A stretch of 12,887 bases of DNA from Candidatus Limimorpha equi (GTDB taxonomy: Bacteria; Bacteroidota; Bacteroidia; Bacteroidales; F082), in assembly GCA_018065885.1 (NCBI GenBank), contig JAGHSL010000196.1:1-12887 (forward strand), in the 5' to 3' direction. Positions 6,800 through 12,887 of this stretch are shown piece by piece. Under the pieces are notes generated by a model. It made no database searches, was not told where the DNA came from, and saw nothing but the letters and a program-made list of their open reading frames with translations. Each line of letters opens with the position of its first letter. Position 1 is the first letter of the stretch. The position numbers and the translations under genes are program-made.

Positions 6800-7393
6800 T
6801 TACCTTTCATATTTGATAATGAAGAAAATGCCAAACAAAATGTGCAGAATCCCAAAGCCCAAAAGCCAGAAAAGGAAACCGTAGTCAACCAGAAAGCAAT
6901 CAATTATGCCAAGCAGCAATTCTCCATAGCCCAAAAAGCGAAGGACGGGAGCCGTATAATGATGGCAATTGACAAGTGCCAAACCGTAAAACAAAAGCAT
7001 AATCGAAGAGGTCAAACCATAATGTCCTTGAATAATCATGGCAATGCTGAACAAACCGCCTGCCAGCATTGGAAGACTGAAATTGAATAACAGCTGTCCA
7101 ATGGTCTTGTCGAATTTAAAAGGTCTGTTTATCCGCTTTGCTTTACGGATGGAACATAATGTGACGATTGAAAATGAAACCACAAGAAGGCAAATGGCAA
7201 ATATTACGGCGGTGCGAATGGCTTGAGGCGTATTGATGGATTTCAAATAGATTGAAGAAACACAGAAATAACATACCGTAGCCAAAACACCTATTACGGC
7301 TATGGACCAGCCGCTTATTGCGGTGAACCGCGACGATTTTTCCATCATTTCCTTGATGTCGCGCAACGTGGTTTTAATCTCTTCTTCTTTCAT
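6800..7393 (-). CDS. Multi-pass membrane protein, first gene of the creD module
   Basis: This 197-residue protein has a short charged N-terminus (MKEEEIKTTLRDIKEMMEKS, likely a cytoplasmic amphipathic helix) followed by about six hydrophobic helices, at roughly 25-50, 60-82, 103-125, 129-146, 153-170 and 172-190. I do not assign it to a named family, but small membrane proteins of this type are common directly before winged-helix/CreD gene pairs in Bacteroidota. No enzymatic motif is visible; His-His at about 144-145 in a helix-flanking loop is the only notable feature. Possible roles are signal sensing for the regulator or partnership with CreD; both are inference. The start at 7393 lies about 15 bases after the expected transcription start. 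Confidence 0.8.
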   Translation of the reverse strand: MKEEEIKTTLRDIKEMMEKSSRFTAISGWSIAVIGVLATVCYFCVSSIYLKSINTPQAIRTAVIFAICLLVVSFSIVTLCSIRKAKRINRPFKFDKTIGQLLFNFSLPMLAGGLFSIAMIIQGHYGLTSSIMLLFYGLALVNCHHYTAPVLRFLGYGELLLGIIDCFLVDYGFLFWLLGFGILHILFGIFFIIKYER

Positions 7394-7403
7394 ATATTAA
7401 AGT

Positions 7404-7420
7404 ACTTTGCGCTGCAAAGT
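7404..7420. promoter_or_regulatory. Operator-like dyad overlapping the creD-module promoter
   Basis: ACTTTGC-GCT-GCAAAGT is a perfect 7-bp inverted repeat with a 3-base spacer. It covers the 3' part of the -7 box and the expected transcription start on the minus strand, a position where a bound protein would repress. It shares ACTTTG-N5-CAAAGT with the dyad at 6461-6477. Confidence 0.66.
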
Positions 7421-7443
7421 TACAAATAAAATGAATCAAACAA
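7415..7443 (-). promoter_or_regulatory. Promoter of the creD module
   Basis: On the minus strand TAACTTTG (plus-strand 7415-7422) is a perfect TAnnTTTG -7 box, with TTG (plus-strand 7441-7443) 18 bases upstream. The expected transcription start is near 7408, giving a leader of about 15 bases to the ATG at 7393. Confidence 0.65.
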
Positions 7444-7571
7444 GATTTTTTTCAAAAAATACTATTTTCCCCATGAAACCTTAGAAGAAAAATACCAAGG
7501 AGCAGATTTTCGCAGTCTCGCAACCTTGAAATCCATATTGAAGTTTTATTTTGAATAGATACTTAAAACTA

Positions 7572-7607
7572 AAAAGCGTTGCAACTCGATAAGATTGCAA
7601 CGCTTTT
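7572..7607 (-). terminator. Terminator of the ROK kinase gene
   Basis: AAAAGCGTTGCAA at 7572-7584 is perfectly complementary to TTGCAACGCTTTT at 7595-7607 with a 10-base loop. It lies 20 bases past the minus-strand stop codon at 7628, and the stem ends in a T-run in that direction. The symmetric A/T flanks would also work in the other direction, but no plus-strand gene ends here. Confidence 0.87.
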
Positions 7608-7627
7608 GTTTTATATGTTTATGATAT

Positions 7628-8581
7628 TCAATTCTTTGCCTTCGTCAAAGCAGCAGCACCCAAGATGGCAACTTCGTTGGAACCAAGTTCAGAAACGCGG
7701 ATGTCAACGCTGTTTTCAAAGGTGAAAAGCAAATGCTTGTAGAACGATTCGCGCAAAGGCTTCAGCAAAACTTCGCCCGCCTTTACAGGACCGCCCATCA
7801 GGAAAATGGCTTCGGGACCACTGAAAGTTACAGCGTTTGAAAGGGCAATGCCCAACAGATAGCCTGTCTTTTCAAACACTTTAAGTGCCAATGGATCACC
7901 GTTTTGTGCTGCATCGCCTACGGTCTTGCTGGTGAGTTCATCTTTTGGCGTTTGGGCAAGAATGCCGTTGTAATCAGGGTTTTCTTCCAGCATTTCAAGA
8001 GCTGTGCGACGGATACCCGTTGCCGAGCAATAGGTTTCAAGGCAGCCTTTACGGCCGCAGCCGCATTGTCTTCCTTCCGGAATCAAGATGGCATGACCAA
8101 GTTCGCCCGCGCCGCCGGTCTTACCGTGAACCAGCTTGCCATCGACGACAACGCCGCTGCCAACACCTGTGCCTAAGGTGAACATAATGAAATGCTTCAT
8201 GCCTTTGGCGCCGCCGTAAACCAATTCGCCATATGCAGCCGCATTGGCATCGTTGGAGACGACGACCGGCACATCAAGATGCTTGTGAACCAGTTTCGGG
8301 AGGTCGGTGTAGCCTTTGAAATTGAGGTTTGTGGCGTTTTCGATGCAGCCCGTGTAGAAATTTCCGGCAGGGGCCGCAATGCCGATGCCATCAATGGCGG
8401 CAACTTTGTTGTCTGCCATCAGTTGTTTGATTTTGTCACAAATATCTGATACATAAATGTCTGCATCAAAATATTTGTTGGTTGGTAAGTTCTGACGGCC
8501 AATCACGACGCCGTCGCTGCGCACCAGTCCGATGTCGGTGTTAGTGCCGCCTATGTCGATTCCAATTGAGTATGTTTCCAT
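7628..8581 (-). CDS. ROK-family sugar kinase, probably glucokinase
   Basis: This 317-residue cytoplasmic protein has the complete ROK fold. The N-terminal phosphate loop is GIDIGGTNTDIGLV at 7-20, and the catalytic Asp111 lies in SNDANAAA. A second phosphate motif is LGTGVGSGVV at 136-145. The ROK zinc signature runs from GELGHAIL (His163) to CGCGRKGCLE, with Cys173, Cys175 and Cys180 as ligands. GGAGELGH and Glu182 fit sugar binding. There is no N-terminal helix-turn-helix, so it is a kinase rather than an XylR/NagC-type repressor. The expected reaction is ATP-dependent phosphorylation of glucose or a related hexose; N-acetylmannosamine, fructose or allose kinases cannot be excluded by eye. 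It is transcribed alone, divergently from the peptidase gene, and has its own terminator. Confidence 0.9.
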   Translation of the reverse strand: METYSIGIDIGGTNTDIGLVRSDGVVIGRQNLPTNKYFDADIYVSDICDKIKQLMADNKVAAIDGIGIAAPAGNFYTGCIENATNLNFKGYTDLPKLVHKHLDVPVVVSNDANAAAYGELVYGGAKGMKHFIMFTLGTGVGSGVVVDGKLVHGKTGGAGELGHAILIPEGRQCGCGRKGCLETYCSATGIRRTALEMLEENPDYNGILAQTPKDELTSKTVGDAAQNGDPLALKVFEKTGYLLGIALSNAVTFSGPEAIFLMGGPVKAGEVLLKPLRESFYKHLLFTFENSVDIRVSELGSNEVAILGAAALTKAKN

Positions 8582-8617
8582 AGTTTGATGAATTTGAAAG
8601 TGCTAAAATAAAACAAA

Positions 8618-8650
8618 TTGCTTTATGGAATGAAAAAACCGCTACTTTTG
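8618..8650 (+). promoter_or_regulatory. Promoter of the M14 peptidase gene, in a divergent gap
   Basis: TACTTTTG at 8643-8650 matches TAnnTTTG, and TTG at 8618-8620 lies 22 bases upstream. The ATG follows 22 bases after the box. For the divergent kinase gene only a weak minus-strand box is visible (TATTTTAG, plus-strand 8603-8610). Confidence 0.58.
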
Positions 8651-8672
8651 TACGCAATCAAATCGCAATCAG

Positions 8673-10415
8673 ATGAAAAAGTATTTGTCTTTCTTATTGA
8701 TTTTGTTTGTCTTAGCTTCATGCGGCAAAAAGGAAATGGAGCCAACGACTTTTGAAAAATCGGAATTTTTGGAAACGGATAATTACGAAGGCACGATAGA
8801 TTACGCCCAAAAACTGGCAAAGTGTTTCAAGCAAGTCAATTATGAAGTGATTGGAAAATCGGGTGCTGGGCGTGACATTCCAATGCTCATCGTGGATGAA
8901 AACGGCTATACAAAGCCTGAGAAAATCCACAAGCAAGGCAAAGCCATTGTTTGGGTCGAGTCGTGTATTCATCCTGGCGAGCCGAATGGGAAAGACGCCA
9001 TGTTCATGATGATTCGCGATATGCTGGTCAATGGAACGAATGCTAATTTACTGAAAAACATTTCAATAGTGTTTTTACCTGTCGTCAGTCCTGATGGCTT
9101 GGCCAATTTTTCGCCATACAACCGCATCAATCAGAATGGACCGAAACAAATGGGTTGGCGCGTCACAGCACAAGGTCTGAACCTAAACCGCGATTTCACC
9201 AAATTGGATTCGCCTGAATTGCGTGCGCTTGTCAACATTTTCAACCAGTGGCAGCCTGACATTTTCTTCGATACGCACGCTACCGATGGAGCAGATTACC
9301 AATATGTTACGACCTATTCCATTGAGGATTTCGGCAACTACGACCATGCCCTTTCGTTTTGGCTGAGCGAAGCCTGGGAAAAGCGCATTGTAACAGCCAT
9401 GGCAAGGCACGATATGCCTGTAACGCGTTACATCGAGTTCAATCCCTGGGGCGACCCTACGGCGGCTTTGAGTGAAAATTCGTTTTCAGCCATGTTCTCC
9501 GAGAGTTATGCCATGGCACGCAATTGTCCTGGTATCTTGCTCGAAACGCACATGCTGAAACCTTACAAGGACCGTGTTTTTTCAACCTATTACATGATTC
9601 TCGAAACGATGAAAATCATCAACGAAGACAAGGATGGTTTCCTGGAAGTGATTGCAAAAGCAAGACAGAACGATTTGGAAATGAAGGAATTGCCAATCAA
9701 CTTGCACCCATCTTATCAGGATACGCTGTGGGTTGATTTTCTTGGTTATAAATTCGATACCATCCAAAGCGACTTGACGGGAGGCTGGTATTACTCCTAC
9801 GACCTGACCCAACCCGAAACGCGTAAGGTGATGAAATTCCGCGACGACGAACCACAAAAGACTTTGCAAGTGCCAAAGGAATACATCATTCCGGCGCAAT
9901 ATGATAAGGTCATTGACATTGTGAAGGCTCATGGTTTTGAAATTGAATACTTGAAAAAGGAAAAAACCATAACGGCGAATACCTATCGTTTCAAAAATGT
10001 TGAGTTTTACCAGATGCCTTACGAAGGCCGTAGCCGCATTTGCCGTTTTAATACGGAGGAAATCAGCAAGGAAATGACTTTCCCGAAAGGTTCGGCCGTG
10101 GTGAAGACTTCACAAAATGGTATCCGTCTGCTGATGAATCTTTTGGAACCCGAAATGCAAGGTTCGTTGTTCGAATGGGGTTTCTTCAACACTGTATTAC
10201 AGCGTGTTGAATATTTCGAAATCTACAAAATGGAACCATTCGCTAGACAGATGCTCGTCGAAGACCCATTCCTGCAAAACCAGTTTGACGACTGGATGGC
10301 ATCATTCCCCGAAACGGAAAAACCATCACAATACGCCATTATGAATTGGTTCTACGAACAATCGCCGTATTTCGACAAAAATTATATGATTTACCCGATT
10401 GGAATTGTACGATAA
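8673..10415 (+). CDS. M14-family zinc carboxypeptidase-like lipoprotein
   Basis: This 580-residue protein has a lipoprotein signal peptide (MKKYLSFLLILFVLASC, lipobox LASC with Cys17 as the lipid-bearing residue), so it is probably anchored in the outer or inner membrane facing the periplasm or surface. The M14 peptidase domain spans about 45-320. The zinc motif HPGE gives His100 and Glu103. Arg67 sits in the GRDIP strand and Asn172-Arg173 in LNLNRD resembles the carboxylate-binding Asn-Arg. His202 in FFDTHATDG is the third metal ligand, and Glu291 in GILLETHML is the probable catalytic glutamate. A C-terminal region of about 250 residues (330-580) lacks an assigned fold and includes an aromatic-rich tail. 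The likely activity is cleavage of C-terminal residues from peptides or peptidoglycan-derived peptides; specificity is not readable. No terminator is evident before the convergent neighbour. Confidence 0.9.
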   Translation: MKKYLSFLLILFVLASCGKKEMEPTTFEKSEFLETDNYEGTIDYAQKLAKCFKQVNYEVIGKSGAGRDIPMLIVDENGYTKPEKIHKQGKAIVWVESCIHPGEPNGKDAMFMMIRDMLVNGTNANLLKNISIVFLPVVSPDGLANFSPYNRINQNGPKQMGWRVTAQGLNLNRDFTKLDSPELRALVNIFNQWQPDIFFDTHATDGADYQYVTTYSIEDFGNYDHALSFWLSEAWEKRIVTAMARHDMPVTRYIEFNPWGDPTAALSENSFSAMFSESYAMARNCPGILLETHMLKPYKDRVFSTYYMILETMKIINEDKDGFLEVIAKARQNDLEMKELPINLHPSYQDTLWVDFLGYKFDTIQSDLTGGWYYSYDLTQPETRKVMKFRDDEPQKTLQVPKEYIIPAQYDKVIDIVKAHGFEIEYLKKEKTITANTYRFKNVEFYQMPYEGRSRICRFNTEEISKEMTFPKGSAVVKTSQNGIRLLMNLLEPEMQGSLFEWGFFNTVLQRVEYFEIYKMEPFARQMLVEDPFLQNQFDDWMASFPETEKPSQYAIMNWFYEQSPYFDKNYMIYPIGIVR

Positions 10416-10479
10416 ACAACTTCACAAAAATAGGAATGATTTTTCAGACGCGATAAATCCTGTCTCTAAAACCAGATTA

Positions 10480-10800
10480 TCAGAAACAATCGGCATTTTC
10501 GTCCATTGCTTCGATAAGGAAACTGACTGGCCGGAAACCGTCGTTGCACGAAATCATGGCTGACTTCGGGTTTTTCATCCAGCCGTCGTAGAAGTTTTCG
10601 CCGCCGTGAGCGAGGGTCATCACGAAAGGCGACATGGTCTCCCAGGCGCTTTCGCAAAGTCCATCGGGACGTTGCCAGCCGTTGGCGATAAACACTTGCC
10701 CTTCTTTCAGTTCGCAGGCATGTTCGATTGGGTTTTCGTACTGTGCCATTAGGTCTTTGTAGCAAGCCATTCTGATGACGGTGATTTTCACTTTTTTCAT
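10480..10800 (-). CDS. TIGR04076-type small protein
   Basis: This 106-residue soluble protein resembles the TIGR04076 family of unknown function. Seen in order are a basic strand start MKKVKITVIRM, a central CELKEGQVFIANGWQRPDGLCESAWETM (about 29-56), the conserved FVMTLAHGGENF at about 59-70, and a C-terminal SCNDGFRPVSFLIEAM. Conserved Cys in CELKEG, GLCESAW and SCNDG suggest metal binding or redox chemistry, but this is inference. There is no signal peptide. The start at 10800 gives the family's usual MKKVKI beginning. It converges with the peptidase gene and follows, after 139 bases of repeat-rich sequence, the stop of the AbiEii gene, so it is probably transcribed separately. Confidence 0.82.
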   Translation of the reverse strand: MKKVKITVIRMACYKDLMAQYENPIEHACELKEGQVFIANGWQRPDGLCESAWETMSPFVMTLAHGGENFYDGWMKNPKSAMISCNDGFRPVSFLIEAMDENADCF

Positions 10801-10822
10801 AATAATAACGTTGTTAAATGCG

Positions 10823-10934
10823 GTTCAAAAATTGTTCAAATGCGCTTTGCGCGACAGAAAATAGTTCAAAATTGACAAATAAGTCCAAAATGCGATTATC
10901 AGATTTTAGCTTTTGAACCATTTTGAACTATTTT
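10823..10934. repeat. Cluster of GTTCAAA motifs with a 14-bp inverted repeat
   Basis: GTTCAAA occurs at 10823, 10834 and 10864 in forward orientation, and as TTTTGAAC at 10911 and 10921 in reverse. AAAATAGTTCAAAA at 10858-10871 and TTTTGAACTATTTT at 10921-10934 form a perfect 14-bp inverted repeat across a 49-base loop. A small GCGC-TTT-GCGC hairpin lies at 10842-10852. The region is downstream of abiEii and upstream of the TIGR04076 gene, so it may act as a weak terminator, an operator array or both. Confidence 0.55.
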
Positions 10935-10939
10935 TCTTT

Positions 10940-11761
10940 TTATTGGAATCTTAATGTTTCAGCCAGTTGAAGGAAATAATCGTTGGACCAGATTTCGAGG
11001 TCTTGAGGATTATCTACAAAATTGAAAACATCTTGCTTTACTAGATCAATGTCAGTTGATGAAAGTTTTTCTTTTAAAGCTTCCATGAATTCTTCTTTGC
11101 TCACGTCATTTCCGCTAAATTCAAGGATGCGTTCGTGCAAATGGTTGAAATTCAATGGAATTTGGTTCTTTGCATACCATTCGAAATCGTACCAGTCACG
11201 ACCCTTGATGCGGCGTTGCCAAGCGCGATAGACTAAAGCGTGCATTTTGCCGGCAAATAAATCGGGCAAGGTGAAGCAACGTACCGAAAACGAATAAGGC
11301 TGATTCAACAGTTTTTGCTCGGTATCAAAGCAAAGTGGTGGGTCGGTGTCAAGTTCAATTTTTACCTTCATCATCTTGCGTGTTTGAAACTTAATGTCGT
11401 ATGCTTCAGTGTTCTCCTTCAGGAAAGCCGATTCTACCCTGCCGAAAGTCTTTTTGTCTTTCTTGTCAATTTCGACATCAAGACCGACATATTGAAACTC
11501 GTCAATGATGGCCGAAAAATAGTTTTCCAAATGGATGCTGTCGTTTTTCTCGGTCAACGAAAAATCCATGTCTTCGGAATAGCGGTTCAAACCGTGGAAA
11601 ATGCGTAGGCAAGTTCCTCCGTAGAAAGCTGCATGGTCGAAAAAGCCGCCTCTTTTTAAGCCGGCAAGTGCGATTTTCTGCATGGTTTCCCGCTGGGCAT
11701 TGCTCCTTTCTTCCTCATTGGTAGGATGATATTGCTCTACCATGGTTTCAAATATGTTCAT
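10940..11761 (-). CDS. AbiEii-type nucleotidyltransferase toxin
   Basis: This 273-residue protein has the polymerase-beta-like nucleotidyltransferase fold of AbiEii/AbiGii toxins. The motif YGGTCLRIFHGLNRYSEDMDF (about 47-67) carries GGT and the metal-binding Asp64 and Asp66. KVKIELD (132-138) supplies the later acidic strand. LPDLFAGKMHALVYRAWQRR and KGRDWYDFEWY (about 165-196) are the conserved Lys-rich and Lys-Gly-Arg-Asp-x-Tyr-Asp segments. AbiEii proteins act as GTP-dependent toxins in abortive infection against phage; related enzymes modify tRNA. The start codon lies inside the end of the antitoxin gene (14-base overlap), a normal sign of coupled expression. All key residues look intact. 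Confidence 0.9.
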   Translation of the reverse strand: MNIFETMVEQYHPTNEEERSNAQRETMQKIALAGLKRGGFFDHAAFYGGTCLRIFHGLNRYSEDMDFSLTEKNDSIHLENYFSAIIDEFQYVGLDVEIDKKDKKTFGRVESAFLKENTEAYDIKFQTRKMMKVKIELDTDPPLCFDTEQKLLNQPYSFSVRCFTLPDLFAGKMHALVYRAWQRRIKGRDWYDFEWYAKNQIPLNFNHLHERILEFSGNDVSKEEFMEALKEKLSSTDIDLVKQDVFNFVDNPQDLEIWSNDYFLQLAETLRFQ

Positions 11762-12380
11762 AACGCTTTATGATTTTGATTAGATTTTCAAGAATGGTTT
11801 TCTTTTTGCCTTGCTCGGCACAATTTTCAATAACGGAAATATTGAAATCGGCAAAAGCATCTGTGTCGAAACGCAAATCCTCTAAAAGATAGCGTTCCAA
11901 TCCGATGACGGATTTAGCTGGCAAATAGGGGTCGGCAAGAATCATGTCGCACAATGCTTTTTCGGGCGAGGCCATCAGAAATGTGATTCCGTCTTCCTGG
12001 GCAAAATTGATTCCGATTGGGAAATAATCTTTCGGCACTTGGCGATAAGTGAAATATCCCAATGAATTCTTGAAATTGCGGCTTCGCTTGGTGGTGATGG
12101 CGGTCAGCACACGCACTCTTTCGGGAATAAGCCCGTAGTAACTCAAAGCCCATTGCAGCGAGACATACGAAGGCCCATAGATTTGGTTTGAACAAAGTCC
12201 TCTTGAAATGGGAGCATTGCCATTGACGACATACATTCCACGCTTTAGCCGAATGATTTCGTTGTTCCCCTCCATGGCCGTGATTTTCATTTCGGGAGAT
12301 TTGTAACCATCGAGCAAAGCTGCAAGCTCGCCAGTATAAATCGGTGTGTTTGCTATGGATTTCAGTCTGTCAATAATCAT
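11748..12380 (-). CDS. AbiEi-type antitoxin / transcriptional regulator
   Basis: This 210-residue protein pairs with the AbiEii toxin. Residues 1-60 form an N-terminal winged helix ending in the characteristic EIIRLKRGMYVV. The C-terminal domain carries IYGPSYVSLQWALSYYGLIP (67-86), an FKNSLGYFTYRQVP strand pair, and the family signature FLMASPEKALCDMI (134-147). In studied type IV systems AbiEi neutralises the toxin without direct binding and represses its own promoter through inverted repeats. A 51-bp palindrome immediately upstream of the -7 box fits this. It is first in the two-gene operon, with the toxin start overlapping its stop. The start at 12380 gives a compact N-terminal helix (MIIDRLKSIA). 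Confidence 0.9.
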   Translation of the reverse strand: MIIDRLKSIANTPIYTGELAALLDGYKSPEMKITAMEGNNEIIRLKRGMYVVNGNAPISRGLCSNQIYGPSYVSLQWALSYYGLIPERVRVLTAITTKRSRNFKNSLGYFTYRQVPKDYFPIGINFAQEDGITFLMASPEKALCDMILADPYLPAKSVIGLERYLLEDLRFDTDAFADFNISVIENCAEQGKKKTILENLIKIIKRYEHI

Positions 12381-12400
12381 TTCATTGTTCGTTTGGACTG

Positions 12401-12408
12401 CAAAAATA
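12401..12408 (-). promoter_or_regulatory. -7 box of the AbiEi/AbiEii operon
   Basis: On the minus strand TATTTTTG matches TAnnTTTG and lies 20 bases before the ATG at 12380. The expected -33 region falls inside the palindrome at 12410-12460. Confidence 0.55.
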
Positions 12409-12409
12409 C

Positions 12410-12460
12410 AAAAATCTGCACAGTAAATAAGAACACTCTTTATTTTCTGTGCAAATTTTT
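12410..12460. promoter_or_regulatory. 51-bp palindrome, candidate AbiEi operator
   Basis: Two 21-base arms (12410-12430 and 12440-12460) are complementary at 19 positions around a 9-base spacer. Each arm has a TGCACAG core flanked by A-runs. The palindrome touches the -7 box and covers the -33 region of the antitoxin-toxin promoter, which suits autorepression. The A/T-rich arms could also help terminate the upstream gene. Confidence 0.62.
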
Positions 12461-12471
12461 GAATAATTTCA

Positions 12472-12499
12472 GTAGAGACGCTGCGTGCAACGTCTCTAC
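12472..12499. repeat. REP-like palindrome between two minus-strand genes
   Basis: GTAGAGACG at 12472-12480 and CGTCTCTAC at 12491-12499 are perfectly complementary. The centre continues the pairing (TGC with GCA) apart from one C-A mismatch. The GTAGAGACG/CGTCTCTAC hairpin is a dispersed palindrome common in several bacterial phyla, including Bacteroidota. It starts 5 bases after the stop of the GyrI-like gene and may act as its transcript end, though no long T-run follows. Confidence 0.65.
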
Positions 12500-12504
12500 A
12501 GATT

Positions 12505-12887
12505 TTATGCCTTTTCCACTGGCACCTGAATCATGGTCAGCCATTTTTCGGGGTTTTCCTGATTCCAAATGCCGTCGATGTAGTTGGATCGGGGGGCACC
12601 GATGACCTTATAGCCTTGCTGTTCAATGTATTTGAAAAGTTCGACATAGCTTTGGTAGAGCCTTTCGTATGGGCCGTAATGCTTCATGCAGATTGCTTTT
12701 TCGACTGTCGGAATCTTCTTGAACTGAATGATTTCGGAGTCTTTGCCCATTTCCTCGACTTGTTCGCAATATTCGATGTCGATGTTGGTCGGGCGGTATT
12801 CGTTGTGTTCGATGGTGAAGCAGTAGCCAGGTTCGGGGCATTTGCAGCCTAAACGTGCCATTTCGGGGCCGATGACCTCGCAGCAAA
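12505..12887 (-). CDS. GyrI-like (AraC effector-binding) domain protein, 5' end outside the window
   Basis: The frame stays open from the stop at 12505 to the window edge. It reads in with CCEVIGPEMARLGC, so the Met at 12861 is internal and the gene is partial. The visible 127 residues form a GyrI-like small-molecule-binding domain: EYCF-like strand PGYCFTIEHNEYRP, acidic IDIEYCEQVEEMG, central IPTVEKAICMKHYGPYERLYQSY, then FKYIEQQGYKVIGAPRSNYI and the terminal NPEKWLTMIQVPV. Such domains bind hydrophobic or drug-like molecules and are found alone or at the C-terminus of MerR- and AraC-family regulators. The DNA-binding part, if any, would lie beyond 12887. It is upstream of the AbiE operon on the same strand but separated by palindromes. 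Confidence 0.85.
   Translation of the reverse strand, partial: CCEVIGPEMARLGCKCPEPGYCFTIEHNEYRPTNIDIEYCEQVEEMGKDSEIIQFKKIPTVEKAICMKHYGPYERLYQSYVELFKYIEQQGYKVIGAPRSNYIDGIWNQENPEKWLTMIQVPVEKA

Noticed and set aside
7904..8181. Short plus-strand open frames opposite the ROK kinase
   Set aside because: They are antisense to the zinc motif and catalytic regions of a complete kinase gene and have no independent support.
12410..12499. Possible CRISPR or integrase attachment structure made from the two palindromes
   Set aside because: The two palindromes differ in sequence and are not repeated with spacers, and no Cas, integrase or tRNA gene is present.

Overview
The window looks like a chromosomal segment from a member of the Bacteroidota, most likely Bacteroidales. 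Several promoters fit the Bacteroidota pattern (a TAnnTTTG -7 box with a TTG about 18-22 bases upstream), start codons lack Shine-Dalgarno sequences, and the gene families (fused multi-FeS amino-acid-type dehydrogenase, CreD with a small winged-helix regulator, AbiEi/AbiEii, M14 lipoprotein peptidase) are common in that phylum. No rRNA, tRNA, CRISPR array, transposase or integrase was seen.

Layout. (1) 1-3400: a promoter, one very large gene (118-3342) and its terminator. The protein is a single-chain HcnABC/OoxAB-type dehydrogenase with a 2Fe-2S domain, an FAD/NAD domain, a two-cluster ferredoxin-like domain, a BFD-type 2Fe-2S domain and a C-terminal D-amino-acid-oxidase-type FAD domain. Its substrate cannot be read from the sequence. 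(2) 3401-3790: no gene; a compound palindromic element of about 140 bp, then nothing recognisable. (3) 7393-3791, all on the minus strand: an envelope module read in the order membrane protein, small winged-helix regulator, CreD, DgkA-family lipid kinase, decayed fragment of a second creD, membrane protein with an extracytoplasmic domain. The promoter of the first gene and the gap before creD carry the same 17-bp operator-like dyad, ACTTTG-N5-CAAAGT, suggesting that the module's own regulator controls both points. (4) 7572-8581: terminator and ROK-family sugar kinase (minus), divergent from (5) a lipoprotein M14 metallopeptidase (plus, 8673-10415). (6) 10480-12887, minus strand: a TIGR04076-type small protein, a repeat-rich gap, an AbiEi/AbiEii toxin-antitoxin pair preceded by a 51-bp palindrome, a Bacteroidota-type palindromic repeat, and the C-terminal part of a GyrI-like ligand-binding protein that runs off the window.

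How the parts fit. The most coherent unit is the CreD module: a locally controlled set of membrane proteins plus a lipid kinase, probably responding to an envelope or membrane signal. It holds three unusual things: the paired operators, a relic of a second creD between dgkA and the last gene, and a DgkA homologue lacking the otherwise conserved Glu28. The AbiE pair is a self-contained defence or toxin-antitoxin unit. The large dehydrogenase is a stand-alone catabolic gene. All functional statements come from reading the sequence by eye; no database search was run.
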